Origin: Golubevia sp. BC0850
Lineage: Eukaryota > Basidiomycota > Exobasidiomycetes > Golubeviales > Golubeviaceae
Assembly: GCA_012976225.1 (NCBI GenBank)
Contig: JAAVVG010000006.1
Coordinates: forward strand, 1,027,221-1,091,220
Length of the DNA: 64,000 nucleotides
Reading direction: 5' to 3'
The notes under the pieces were generated by a model, which had not been told where the DNA came from, made no database searches, and was given only the letters and a program-made list of their open reading frames with translations. Below, one piece after another: positions 11,390-23,108 of the stretch. The translations under genes and the position numbers were made by a program. Positions within the stretch are counted from its first letter, which is position 1, and each line of letters opens with the position of its first letter.

Positions 11390-14300
11390 TCAACCGTTTG
11401 CATCAGCTCCCTCTCCAATAACATCCGTGTCTAAGAATTGATCCAAAACAGAAAAGAAGGAGTCATGAGTTTGAGGTTGGGTCGAGTCGAATTGTTCGGG
11501 TCCAAGAGATTGAACAAAGTCATCGAGAGCCTTTTCCATCAATAAATCTTCCTCCATCGTCAAAGTCTCTGGCTTCGCTTCGATGTTGATATTGCGATTC
11601 GGTTGACCTCCCAACTGTCTTTGTGCGAAGATCTCACTGATGGAGCTGCTATCGAGTCCTGATTCAGCAGGGTAGTGAATCGGAGGGAGGAGATGAGAGT
11701 GCAAAAGGTCTCTAGCTTGGTTCGAAGAAATCGGCTTGATATGCTGTCCGAATCGTTTGATGGGTAGATTGCTGGGAAGTTGAGGATTGAAAGTGATTGA
11801 GGGTAGAACAGAATTTCGATTGTGTCGATTTGGAAGAGGTTTGATCAGAGGTTTGAAAATCGCTGCTTCTTCCACCGTCTTTGCGTTTCTCCATCGATGA
11901 TGACTGACTCTGAAAGAGGTCCGAAGAGGAGCAAAAGAAAGCGGGCAGTTGGAGAGTCAGTCTTGGGCTTCAAAGGATCTTCGCTCGTCTCTTGCCTCCC
12001 ACGATTCACTTCACTTCCTTGGGACTCACGCAGATCGAAGCGACTTGAGGACCAAAGCTTGCCTGTGGAAGAGTGCAAGCTTGCAGTCTTCAGCTGCCCT
12101 CTCTGTGTAACTGATAGCTCGATTGATGTCCGTAAGAACCTGAATGTTTCAGAGAGGAGTAGAATGTCAATCTCTTCATCTCGATCTCGATCGATACCGA
12201 CACTGTTCTTCCAACGTCCTGCTCTCTCTTCCCTGCCTGGGAAGCTGAATTCTCTAACTCTCTATCTCGGCTCCTTCAACAGTTTTCTTCAGAACCAGAA
12301 TCAGAGTACTCACCTCCATTGCTTCATTTCCAGTAATTGTCTCTTGCGCCAAGTGAACGAGCAAGACAGAGGTGGCGGGAAATAGAGGAACGCTACCGTA
12401 AAATCTCAGGAACAACAAATGGGAGCATTGAGAAGCTGGACCATCTAGTTTGGCACCCAATACCTCAGCATTGAGCATTCGGAGGAGCCAGGAACTTGCA
12501 GAGAGTGAGGCCTCGAGGGATCGAGAGTATTGACGATCTGAATACGATTTGGCTTGAAAGGGCTTGTGTAAATTGAGCAAAGCGATGGCGGTGTTCAGTC
12601 CCAGATAAGTCTTTGCTAGCACTAAATAGGGCTTCTCGTTTGTCTCGGAGATGACTTGAGGAAGAAACTCTGAATATCCATCAATCTTGAGGCTGAGCGG
12701 TAGAGATGAAGAGAAGGCTCGGATTTCCTCATCTAGTCCAAGTACTTCTTTATAGTTCCCAACTTTCGAGACTTCCCAGACGCGGCCTAGCACCTCAGTA
12801 GTAGCTGAAGCATCCATAAGTGACCAACGCTGGGATAGAGATGGATGAAGGGGGGGGGTCGAGCATCAGCTCCCTTTTCTTTCTCTAGCCTACTGCCGCT
12901 CTTTCTGTCTGACCATTCACTCACTCCTGAAGTCTGAAACTCAGTTGGAAGGGAGACTCCATCTCTGAGGTCGTCATCGTCAATCTTCATTGGAAGTCCA
13001 GTCACCAAAGGCACTTCAGGCTGCGTGAATCGAGAGAGACACGCATGGGCATGAGAGATGTGCTCCAGTGCTAGCAACGACCTCCAGACCCTTCTGGCTT
13101 CCTCTCTTTGAACGTGAGACTTGTAGCCAAACTCGGGTCTCGAAGGAGGAGAAGTTTCCGCGCTCCATCTAGCTTCGTCTGTCGCAGCAGTTCCAAGCAT
13201 TCCAAATCCCAGGAACTCGGCCGCTCTCAGAGCTGTCGTCTGTCGGAATGAAAAGGAGATCCGAGGGGGAAGAGTATGAGAAGAAGGAGAGACGATGAAG
13301 AGCCAAGGTGCGAGATGTCCTTACATGCATGACCTTTATCGACAGAGCAAGGGAGGTTTCCGTCAGAAAGAAACGGGACAGGATATGTCAGCGAAGGAAC
13401 CTAGTCCGAGTTTGATCGACACTTTCGTACTTACGGCCGTATGAGGGAATCTACTATTCCTCCAATAGAACCCTTCAAAGAGGAAGAATGGAGAAGATAA
13501 AAAAGATGAAAGTCAGGAATCGGAGAAAGAGAGGTCGTATCCGTCTTTCCTCCTCAAACTCACGTCGAACGACAATGACGGATTGAAGAGCATTGATATC
13601 AGGAGTTTGAACCCAGTCCGAAGCTGCTAGCAAGGTCAGATAAGCCAGATTCCATTTCTCCAAAATCTCGTTGAAATCTTCCAGAGATTCATTGCGAACT
13701 CCGATCATATGCCATCGATCCTTTGTTAGAATACTTGCAGATCCCAACAGAAGAGCGAAGAGCAGAGCGAGAAAACTGAGCTCCTTAGTGTCGGTTCCTT
13801 TGTTCGAAGGGTCGGTAGTCCAGAATGAGTTCAGGGAAGAGAGGAGACGTCCTCGATGAAAGCAGTGATCCATAACATCTAGCTCTTGATAATAAAACTC
13901 GATCATGGTGTCAAATTGAGGTCTAGGTGGAAGATACGAGATAAGTGCTTTATAGAGCGCAGTCCTTTGTGATTTTCCGATTGGAGAGAATGGAGATTGG
14001 AAGAGAGTTAAAGGAGAGAGGGAAGACTTTCCGTATACATCCTCGCCCGTCCGAAGCTCATCTCGACCTTTGCCCGACGACCCATTAAATCTCCAGTGGG
14101 TTTCCATCTTGGCAGAGATCTCGTCGATAACCTGGTGAAGAGGTAGGAGGTTGGAGATACGAGAAAGAAGGAAGGGAGGTAACATGAGTAATTTCTCGTC
14201 TTCTGTCGCAAGTATTGTTTAGAACAATAGTCAAAGCACTCACAGTATTTTCGGAAGGTTCATCATCTTCAGCTGCATCGCCCGCGTTCGAGTTCTTCCT

Positions 14301-14609
14301 TTTGGAAGTGGAGCCTGAGGTTGAGTCTGGAGGTGAGAGTCCGACGAGTTGGGTCTTCATCATCGAATTCTCCTTCTCCATATCAGCTAGTCTAGCCTCA
14401 AGTGAAGCAACTTTAGATGTATATTCATCGACTGTGCTATGAGCCTGAATTGAAGATTGCAATCCACTCGGTCGATTCATTCTATGCAAGAGGGATCCAA
14501 AAGCCGTAGAATGGTAGAAGAGGAGATGGTCGAACGAGGTGAATGTATGAAAGTCAGCCATCAACAAGAGCAGAGGAGTATTGAATGAAGTTGTAGAAGT
14601 TATAGCCAT
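11390..14609 (-). CDS. fungal-specific (MHR) transcription factor
   Basis: The model has eight exons in phase, about 813 aa: 14609-14244, 14131-13564, 13472-13435, 13333-13325, 13239-12925, 12829-12314, 12139-12030 and 11909-11390. After a coiled coil (SKVASLEARLADMEKENS), the central region shows the middle homology domain of fungal regulators. FYYQELDVMDHCFHRG matches the entry of the domain. LQSVIVVRRFYWRNSRFPHTA, then VMH from a 9-nt exon, then TTALRAAEFLGFG, then REEARRVWRSL follow. In relatives a Zn2Cys6 cluster stands just before the coiled coil. None is visible in 14.5-15.6 kb on this strand, so either the 5' end is missing an exon or this paralogue has lost DNA-contacting fingers. 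The acidic, Gln-rich C-terminus (last 60 residues) could be an activation domain. The true start is uncertain. Confidence 0.75.
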
Positions 14610-16542
14610 CTGAAACTTGAAGGTAAGGTTGGAAGCAACTCACCTGGATCTTTTGGAGTTGCTGTCAAAAATGTCAAAGGAACCGGAAGTTGAAGAGCTC
14701 GCATTTGAAGCAAATCGGCGCCGAAAGGTCTCTTCCACCATTATTGGCTTCGAAACTTTTGAATCCCAGGATTGAGGAGAAGGTAATTAAAGGAGCGACT
14801 TGTTGTTGGCAAGAGGTGGACTGATGTTCTGATGTTCTTGTTGATTAAAGGCCACTGAACTTCGGCTATTGGACCACTTCTTCCTTGTCTAGTCTTGGTA
14901 CGCGTAGGATGAATCGATGAGTCGAGGAAATGTGATGCTGAAGGAAGAAAAGATCGAGAGAAGAAGGGAAGAAGGAATAAAAGATGAAGAGAATACTTAA
15001 GTTTGATGAATGGCGCCTCAATGGCATCGGACTTCCTGGTCCTAGTACCCCTGCTTCAAAATTGCGCCTCTTCAAGAATCGTCATCCCTTAAATCGATAC
15101 CCTAAAAACCTTGAGATACATAGTGATCTAATCGATTCAATACTATTTACGGCATGAGAATGTTCAGCCAAAGCGCTCATGATTCTTTCTTTCAATCCCC
15201 GTGAGCACCGAATGGAGATGCGACCTTCTGACTCTCATCGAGATAGATTTAATGGGTATGCTAATTGAAAGGCAGAGGTCGATTACCGCAGAGAAATCGG
15301 AATGGAAGGAAGAAGAGAACAAAAGGAGTGGAAGCGAAGGAGCCGCTTGAGTATAAATTCGAGACGGGAGATTGATCTGGAGATTCCAAGCTGAATACTT
15401 CTAGCTTTCCACCCTGAACAGTAAGTTAGTAGGTACAGGTAGAATCTCGAAGTCACTTCTTCTCCCATCGAAGCCAATCTTGGTCTTAATTTTGACTCGC
15501 ACACGTTCGAGAGAACGACTCCAATCTGTTTCAACTGGTTTGTCTGCAACATACACAATGGCAGAAAATGGAGCAGCAAAGATTTGGGCTGTGATACGGC
15601 CTAGCCGTTCTTATCTTTGAGAGTAACTTGGTCCTGGGAAAGTGAGTCCAATCCATATTGACAGATAGCGACGAAGGAGGATAGCTGTCCTTAGCGGCCG
15701 TTTGGTTCCAAGCACTTACCTTCTAGACGAGGAGATTGTCATGCTCCCCATGTTAAGCTGCTTAATCCCATCGATCCCTCTACCCTAGCGGAGAGACCCG
15801 TGATTGCAGCCACATAAGATGGAGGGAGAACCGACCAGAATGAGAATAGAACTCAACACCTTCCCACTGTCCCGACAGCTTCAATTTCTTTCCTGTATTT
15901 TGTTACTGTCTTGCTTGTTCCTCACACTCTGCTTTCTCTCTATAGCGGCTTCACGAGAAAGAAGTCGCGAGGGGAATTCTGGACGATGTGATTTCTGAAA
16001 AAGTAGGAGGACAAAATTATCAACTTTGAGATGAGCGGAGCGGGGCGAAAACAAAGACTCGGTAGGAGAGAAAACCGGAACGGAAAGACGAGACAAGGCC
16101 ACAAGAAGCGGATGGAAGTCGAGAGCCAATAGAATGTTGAAGAGTTTAAAAAGAACAAAGAAAGACATTGAGAGAATTGAGTAGTGGCTGTGACAGTTGA
16201 AGATTTGAAGCGAAAGATTGAAGAATTGGGAGGGACCATGAGCTTGAGAAGACGTTATTGGGGAAAGAAGCTGGAACAAGAATTTATTTTAGGAGAAAAT
16301 GAGAGTCGAGAAAAAGCTGGGAGTGGGAAGTCTTGAAAGCCTGATAAGAGATGAGGTTGGATTTGTATTGGTTTTGTTATTTCATCGTGGTTAGAGAAAA
16401 ACGATCTTGATATTGGAAGAGAGAGCTAGCTGAGAAACGGAAACCATAGACATCGTGATTGAGGGGAAACTTGATTAGTCGATGTTCATTTGAGGAGAGC
16501 TGGGACTTTACTTGCTGGTACTTCTCGAGTTGAAGCACAGCT
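14610..16542. other. 1.9 kb with no confident gene
   Basis: This may contain upstream exons of the transcription factor. A GTGAGT donor at 14643 on the minus strand follows an open stretch (FRRRFASNASSS), but it lacks the expected cysteines. Other minus-strand frames, such as 15283-15579, show no domain. The right end is the 3' flank of the FHA-protein gene. Confidence 0.35.
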
Positions 16543-19500
16543 CTAAATCATAGAAGGAGGAGTCTCGATAGACGCCAGAGCGCAGATGAACCTTGAGTGA
16601 GAAGAGAAGTGTCAGACAGCTTACATCGCATGTGCCCATCTCCACAACACACTCGACCAACTCACCCAAATGCAACTGAAGCAACTCCAAGAGTATAGCC
16701 TACACCAACAGCAATTCCATGGAGATAGCCTCTTCTGGCTCTAATTGAGTCGGTTGGAGGAGAGACTTCAGAGCGTTGACGTTTGGCAGAGGTGATGATA
16801 GAACTTCCCAAAGCTGCTTCACAAGAGCGCTTGAGACCAGTACTAGTTTCAATCTCTTTGGATGGCCTAGTTGCTTCCAAGTTTTGAATCGCTTTTTGGA
16901 TAGCGTCGTCGACTTGACTCATACTAACATTTCTTCCAGAAACTCTTGCAAGCGATTTACGAACAGCTTGAGAAGAAGCAGCCGCGTTGGAAGACTGTAC
17001 GTTTGGTCTGGATGGGCGATTGATTCTCATGGCTGGGTAGAGAGCTCCTAGATTGGAAGGAGACTCAAAACCTGTCTTGGCAGAAGAAGCATCCGAGTCT
17101 GGAGTACCTTGAGATTCGCCGTTCTCGCCCATTCCGTCCCAATCATCCTCTTGAGGTGCGTCTTCTTCGTATTCACCTCTGTCCTCCCAATTGTCAGGAG
17201 CTCCATCCATGAACTCGTCAGTTTGATCAAGGAACTCCTCATCAGCGAATTCGAATCCATTGGAAGATTGGACGATTGGAGCAGAGGCGTCTACCTCTTT
17301 TTCTGCTTCCTCTTGACGACTTTCTGCCTCTTTGAATGTGAATCCCACGGTATTCCTCTGTGCTGAGATCGGTTCCATTGGCTCAGATCCAGACAGATCC
17401 ATGGTGTCGTAATTGACCTGGACGTCCTCCGCCTCTGCTTCTGCTTCTGGTTGAGATGGACCTTGAGATTCGCTGTTGACGGTGAGAGACTGATCTTCTT
17501 CAGCAGCTCCTGGAGGTGGGGAAGGGGACGGAGAAACGACGGCGACCTTTCCACGAGGGGTGCTCTCAGCATGAGAGTCGGGATCCAGTTGATCGTCCTT
17601 CTTCTCTTTTCTAACTCGAGAAGCAGTTCCCTTGATTTGAAGACCAGTCCTTACACTCTTGCCACTCCTTCCCTCCCTTGGTTGTAAGATCATCTTTCTA
17701 AGCATCTTGCGTTTGCTACTCTTATTTCGAAGAGGATTGAAGAGATTAGATCTTTTGTTGAGATTGACAGACGAAGTAGAGGTAAAAGTAGAAGTACAAG
17801 CCATAGCAGAGCCTCTTGGAATTGAAGTCAAGACATGAGAACGAGCTACACCTCCATAAGGAGAGAGCTTGGATACGTAAGTAGACTTCTGGATAGAAGG
17901 TAGAACTCTTGCGGGAGCATGAGGCGAGGAGGTGACCACTGGGGAAAGGCTGCTCCTGTTGTTCTGTTGGGGAACTGGGTAACCTTTAGGAACTGGACAA
18001 GCTTGAGTGTTGGTCTTGACTTCTGCGCCAATCGTAGCCGCATCTTTGATCCCGAATTGTTGAGGAGAAGAAGCACCTTCAGAGCTGGATTCGAAGTCTT
18101 CGATCCTTTGAGCTCTTCCTCCAATGCTTTGAGCAGATTCATTACTGGTCCCCTTCTCTTCCTGATTTACTTCTCCTCCTTGATGGTCATAGTTCTCAAA
18201 GTCTCTAGAATTCGCATAGTTCTCAAAGTCTCTAGAATTCGAAGACTCTCTCTTAATCTCAACTCCAGATTCGGAAGCTCTTCCAAATCCTCTAGTTCCG
18301 AAGAGACGCCCATTAGGAGACGAATCTCTCTCCTTAATCTCATGATGTTCGTCCTGTTCTCCTTGAACTTCCAAATGCGGCTCTTGATCACCAGAGACAT
18401 TGGAGTCGGAATCATCCATGTCCGAATCTAGACCGTATCTGTTTCCTCTGGTGGATTGAGGATCTCTTTGGAGAGAAGAAGAGGCTCTGCCATCGACTCT
18501 TCTGTCTTCGAAGAAGTGATCAACAGTTTTAGCTTTGAAGGGTTGAAGATGAAGATCGTAAGGACTCAATTGACTGAATCTTCCGTTGGAGGAAGAAGCG
18601 ACGAGATCTCTATCCTCTCTCCAGGTGTCCTCTAGATCCTCTGAATCATCTTCCAGCTCTGGATGGATGCCCTTTTCAACACGACGAATGTCGGCCTCTT
18701 CCTCGTAGGAGAATGCAAAGCCCTTGGAACTCAAAACTGCAAGAGGTAAAGCTTCCTCCTCCTCCTCCTCTTCCATCTGTTTGACACCGGGTTCGTCGGA
18801 ATCGGAATACCCTTCCTCTCTAGAATCTTCCTCTAGATTTCCTTCTTCACTTTCACTGTAAGCCTCTTCGATAGCAGCTGAACAAAGTGGAACATCGGTT
18901 CCAGAACCAATTTCAGAAGCAGATTCCGAATGGAACCCAGTTGAAGAGGATACTTCTTGATAGAGAGTAGGTTTGCGACCGAGGAATTGACGGAAACTTG
19001 GTCCGTAAGAATCTTCTTCCTCTGGAGGAGTGAGAGGTTTCTTGATTCCACTGAAGAGAGGAGCTGAATTGATGGGAGAGGTGCTACGAGTTTCTTCTTC
19101 GCAGAAAATCTGAAGGTCAAAGAAGGTGAGGTGGGTCGAAAGAGGATTGAAGAAGGTCAGTATGTGGGTGACAGACAGAGAAATGGAGGTTGAATGAGAT
19201 TCGCCACCGAGGAGATGCATTGGGGTTGGGTGCAAGCTGAGGGGCTTTCGCCTCCTGCTTTTGACGTCTGATATGCTATTTATCCATTTTGATTGACTAA
19301 TACGACGAAGACATCTTCTCTTTCCGGACTGAAAGAGAGTTGTACCCTATTCTACCTTATCAGTCAAGTGACTGAGCATGAGCAGTCACCATCCAATCAA
19401 GTGCTCTCCCTCCATCATATATCCAGTATGTCTGGGTTCAGTTTGTACTCACATAACCTCTAATTGCACCATGCCACATTCCATCTTTCCCAACATCTCT

Positions 19501-20100
19501 ACCTAATTGGATGAAGTCTCCATTCTTGAGCTCAACAGCTTGACCTGGGATACATTTCTCTAGATCCTCTCCATCACCTTCTCCATCAACGTGAGGATTT
19601 CCAGTCTCGAATCGAAACTTGTTGGATCCGACTGGGGTCGGAAGTGCAGCATTTCTACGACTGATGTAACTACCATGGGAGCTATTCAGATCAGTGATTG
19701 AAAGCTTCATTCTTCCATCTTCACCCATTAGAACTGTGAATTCAGCATGTTCTCTACTCAAAACTTTGGATTGAAAGGCACCTCTATTGACGAGTTGAGA
19801 TTTAGTCTGAGTCTTTTCTGGATGTTGAGACTGAGTGAATTGAGATGCTGCTGATTTTGGACTTGTTTGAGTTGAGGGACCTAAGATGTTGAAACCTTGG
19901 TCTGATTCATCAGTAGAGTAAGAAGATGAAGTTCTGACTATCATGAGAGAAGAAGAAGGAGAGATTGGTAGTAAAGCCTTGTAATAGGTTGGAGTTGCAT
20001 GTGGCGAGGAGGAAGAGAAGGACTGATCTTGATCTGAAGAAGTTGAGGAAGAATGAACTTGATTGTTCCAATAGAATGTGATGGATTCCATCATTTCCAA
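16543..20100 (-). CDS. FHA-domain protein with long acidic disordered region and C-terminal membrane anchor (single-gene model)
   Basis: Exon 1 (20100-19453) encodes an FHA phosphothreonine-binding domain: RGAFQSKVLSREHAEF, then ITDLNSSHGSYISR, then GDFIQLG. It stops at a GTGAGT donor in phase 0. A CTTTCAG acceptor at 19328 opens exon 2 (19328-16666), which stays in frame with an 850-codon acidic, Ser-rich region carrying EEEEEEE, GIKKPLTPPEEEDSYGP and many SDSD-like sites. Exon 3 (16591-16543) completes a hydrophobic end, YLHGIAVGVGYTLGVASVAF then GFICALASIE. The total is 1,119 aa. FHA plus tail anchor recalls Far9/Far10 and SLMAP of STRIPAK complexes, but no coiled coil is visible. Alternatives are a longer intron ending at 19108, or two genes with the second starting at the ATG at 19220. 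The pyrimidine-rich sequence just before 19108 looks like an intron end. Confidence 0.6.
18191..18244. repeat. 27-nt in-frame tandem duplication
   Basis: Two adjacent copies (18191-18217 and 18218-18244) differ only at the last bases. On the minus strand they encode NSRDFENYA followed by NSRDFENYD in the disordered part of the FHA protein. An in-frame duplication with few differences suggests a recent event. Confidence 0.85.
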
Positions 20101-20406
20101 GTTGTTAGATGGAGAAAGTTAAAGGGGTAAGGTTGAGTTGATAAGGCTTTTAAGGGGTCAGGTGGGTTGTGGTGGAAGAAGCAAGGAGAGTCAGAACAAC
20201 TGGATTCTCAACCTGTAGCAAGATTCAGATGATTCCAGGAGTTACTCACAGTTTATTTGAAGTTATTTTCACTGGGTTCTTGTGGCGATGGTGAGTTGAT
20301 AAGGAGGTGATTAACTTTTTTTGCTCACACTTTTGAATTTTGATTGCAGCTTGGCCGAGAACATCGTTTCCTCTTATCCCCACATCCTCTCCTTTTCTCT
20401 TCAGCT
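20101..20406. other. divergent promoter between FHA gene and GH9 gene
   Basis: About 300 bp shared by the two starts. The stretch just upstream of the GH9 start is T-rich. I see no consensus element. Confidence 0.35.
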
Positions 20407-22395
20407 ATGGTGGACTTTTTCCTTCTGATTCTTCCTTTGCTCCCTCTAGCGACATCACAATCATCAACTTTCGAACCGCCGCCCTCATCTCAAGGTACTT
20501 CTTCCACTCTCAGTCCTCAAGAGCATTGGTCTAACCTTCTAGGAGATTCTCTTTGGTTCTACGACGTTCAAAGAGCTGGTGTTTTACCTTCAGACTATCG
20601 CATCCCATGGAGAAACGACTCTACTCTACAAGACGGAAGTGACATTGGACGAAATCTCTCAGGAGGTCACTTCGATGCGGGAGATTACTTAAAGACGACT
20701 CTACCGTATTGTTGGACCTTGACTTCACTGTCTTGGGGAGCTATCACTTATGGTTCAGCTTACGATACAGCCAATCAGACGAGTTATCTGAGCGAAACTC
20801 TTCAGTGGGGTTTAGATTGGCTGATGGAAGCTCATCAAGAACCGAATCCGGATGACGAAAATGATTTGGGCTCTTTAGTTGTTATGGTTGGAGAACCTAG
20901 TAGAGATAATAATTACTGGGGTGGAGATCAAAACATTCCACTTCCTAGACCTTCTTATAGAGTCAATGCTAGTAATACGTGAGTCTGCAAGGGCCTCTCT
21001 CTCTTCCCCAAGTCTTCCGATAGCTCATCTTCTTCCGATCGTCCTTTCTTCCTCAAATCTTCATTTTTCATTCAATTAAATCTGTCACTTCATTCAACTT
21101 TAGTGGGACCGACGTTTGCGCTTCTTGTGTTGCTGCACTCGCTTCAGCTTCTATGCTCTACTCTTCGAAGTCCTTTCCTCTTTCCACCGATGGATCGACA
21201 GCATCTTCAACTGCCTCTCTTCGAAATAATTCTTACTCTTCAATCCTACTGAATCGCGCAGAATCACTTTTCAGGTTAGCTCAAGCTTCACCTCAACAAG
21301 TCTATCAAAATTCAGTTCCAGCAGTGACAGATGTCTATCCTTCAACAGATACAACAGATGATCTAATAATGGCAGCTGTATTCCTAGCAGCAGCAACCGG
21401 AAACATCTCTTACTCTCAATTAGCAGATGATCTTTATCGAAATCCTCCAAACGCAGGTCAGAAAGGGTTTGGAGGACCTTTTCCTTATGCTCAGAACGCA
21501 ATGAACTGGGATCAGAAATCTCCTGCTTTGCCTTTACTTTTACTTCAACTTTCGGTATTCAACGAGGGCTTCGGATTGGATAGAGAAAAATATTTGAAAG
21601 ACTCCCAAGTTTGGTTGGACGCTTTGGTAGGAAAAGATATGAACAAACAGTCTTTTACCAAGGGAGGTCTGGGTTATTGGAAGGGAGACTCTGATTCTGC
21701 AAGTTTGAATCCAGCTTTGAATTCGGTTTTCTTAGCTACGTTGACCAAAGGTTTCGTGGAGTCTGAGAAGAAGTCGGATTACGAGGCGTTGATCGATTCT
21801 CAGTTGGATTACGCCTTAGGTGACAATCCGATGAATACAGTTAGTTTGCCTTTTATATCTCTTGAGCTTTATTCTCCCCTCGATCTCACTCTCAGCTCAT
21901 CGTTCCCTTTCTTCAACCCAGGTCTACATCGGAGGAATCTCTCCCAACTCCTATCAGAACCCACATTCAGCTCTAACCTCCGGAGGAAATCAAGTAGGGC
22001 AAATCAATTCTTTACCTCCTCTCAATGAAAGTTTACATATCTTTTACGGCGCAGTCGCTGGAGGTCCGAATGAAGATGACGAATTCTATGACATTAGGAA
22101 TGATTATCAACAAACTGAAATAGCTCTAGATTATAACGCTCCTCTGTTAACTTTGGTCGCTAGCAAGATCGTCGAAAATGGGTCTGATCCTTTCTACGTC
22201 ACTTTAATAGACAACAGAGTAGTTCCAACGAAGAAAGATAGTGGAAGTGGAGGTGGATTATCTCAAGGTGCTAAAATCGCTATTGCTGTCATTGTTATCG
22301 TGGCGTTCTTTGTTATTGCTGGATTTATCGTTTTTTGGCAGAGGGAAAACCTTAGGTGGTATCTTAGAAGGAGAAAATTAGGGTTACGACTTTGA
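20407..22395 (+). CDS. glycoside hydrolase family 9 endoglucanase, membrane anchored
   Basis: Three exons (20407-20978, 21104-21839, 21922-22395) give 593 aa. The start was chosen because it opens a signal peptide, MVDFFLLILPLLPLATSQ. GH9 features are clear: LWFYDVQRAG, the catalytic-site region LSGGHFDAGDYLKTTLP, YALGDNPMNTVYIGGISPNS across the last junction with the PHSA region following, and QQTEIALDYNAPLL, whose Glu is the expected acid. The enzyme cleaves internal beta-1,4-glucosidic bonds. After a Gly/Ser linker (SGSGGGLSQG) the protein ends in one strong transmembrane helix and a basic tail, WQRENLRWYLRRRKLGLRL. The catalytic domain should therefore face outside while tethered to the plasma membrane. 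No carbohydrate-binding module is seen. The anchored form suggests work on the fungus's own wall or local sugar release. Confidence 0.92.
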
Positions 22396-23108
22396 ATCAG
22401 TTCGCTTTTCTCTCTACTTTCAAATAATTCAGCTTCTCCTTGGATCAATAGCTAGGATCGTCGCTTCATTTAATTCCGTTTCGTCGACAAAGGTCATGCT
22501 TCTCATCCCTAACATCAATCTTTCTCTCCATCTCGCCTCTCTTTCGCATCTGTCGACTCTTCTCGTTCACGAAATTTTCCACGTGCTTTCTATTCTTCCA
22601 TTTCATTTCCCTTCTCGAGAGTCTGATCGCGTTCTTCTGTTTCTTCTTTTGTTCTCGTATGCACGATTCGTTTTTACTCGCTTCTGCTTTCGTCGATCTC
22701 AGCCCTCTAAAAGATCTCAAAACGTCAACACAATCTTCTCCAATTTCGTTAAACACTTTTTCTGCAAAATCTGGCAATCACAAAATGGACAATGGTTAAT
22801 CACTCTTTCTTCTTTCCTTGATGGTTTGAGTCACTAGCAGTCGATGCGACAAGATGCACGACGAGGTCCAGAGAGAGCAAAAATTGTCAGTGAGAGTCGA
22901 AGTACACTCAAGTATCTATGATCTCGCAAGACCACTTCACAACTTTCGAAAGACTTGTTGAAAACGAGATGAGATTGAAAGGCAAAAGAGGGGATGAAGA
23001 GAATTCTATTGGAATGTGGAAGATTGTTAGATGACTTTGGGTGTAGAGTACAGGGTGGCAAGATGGATGAACCAGTGGGCAGAGTCAGCATTAAAGTGAT
23101 TTTGGATT
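22396..23108. other. intergenic region between convergent genes
   Basis: The 3' flanks of the GH9 and permease genes. The open frames here are pyrimidine-rich with no domain. Nothing else is visible. Confidence 0.4.

Noticed and set aside
14643-14760. Minus-strand stretch reading RALQLPVPLTFLTATPKDP, reminiscent of RecQ-like helicase fragments found in fungal repeats
   Set aside because: Only about 35 residues long, with no motif I, II or VI around it and stops nearby. It could be chance. A search of 14.4-15.6 kb against telomere-linked helicases would decide.
15283-15579. 98-codon minus-strand frame as an upstream exon or small gene
   Set aside because: No conserved motif, composition like untranslated sequence, and no splice sites linking it in phase to the transcription factor.
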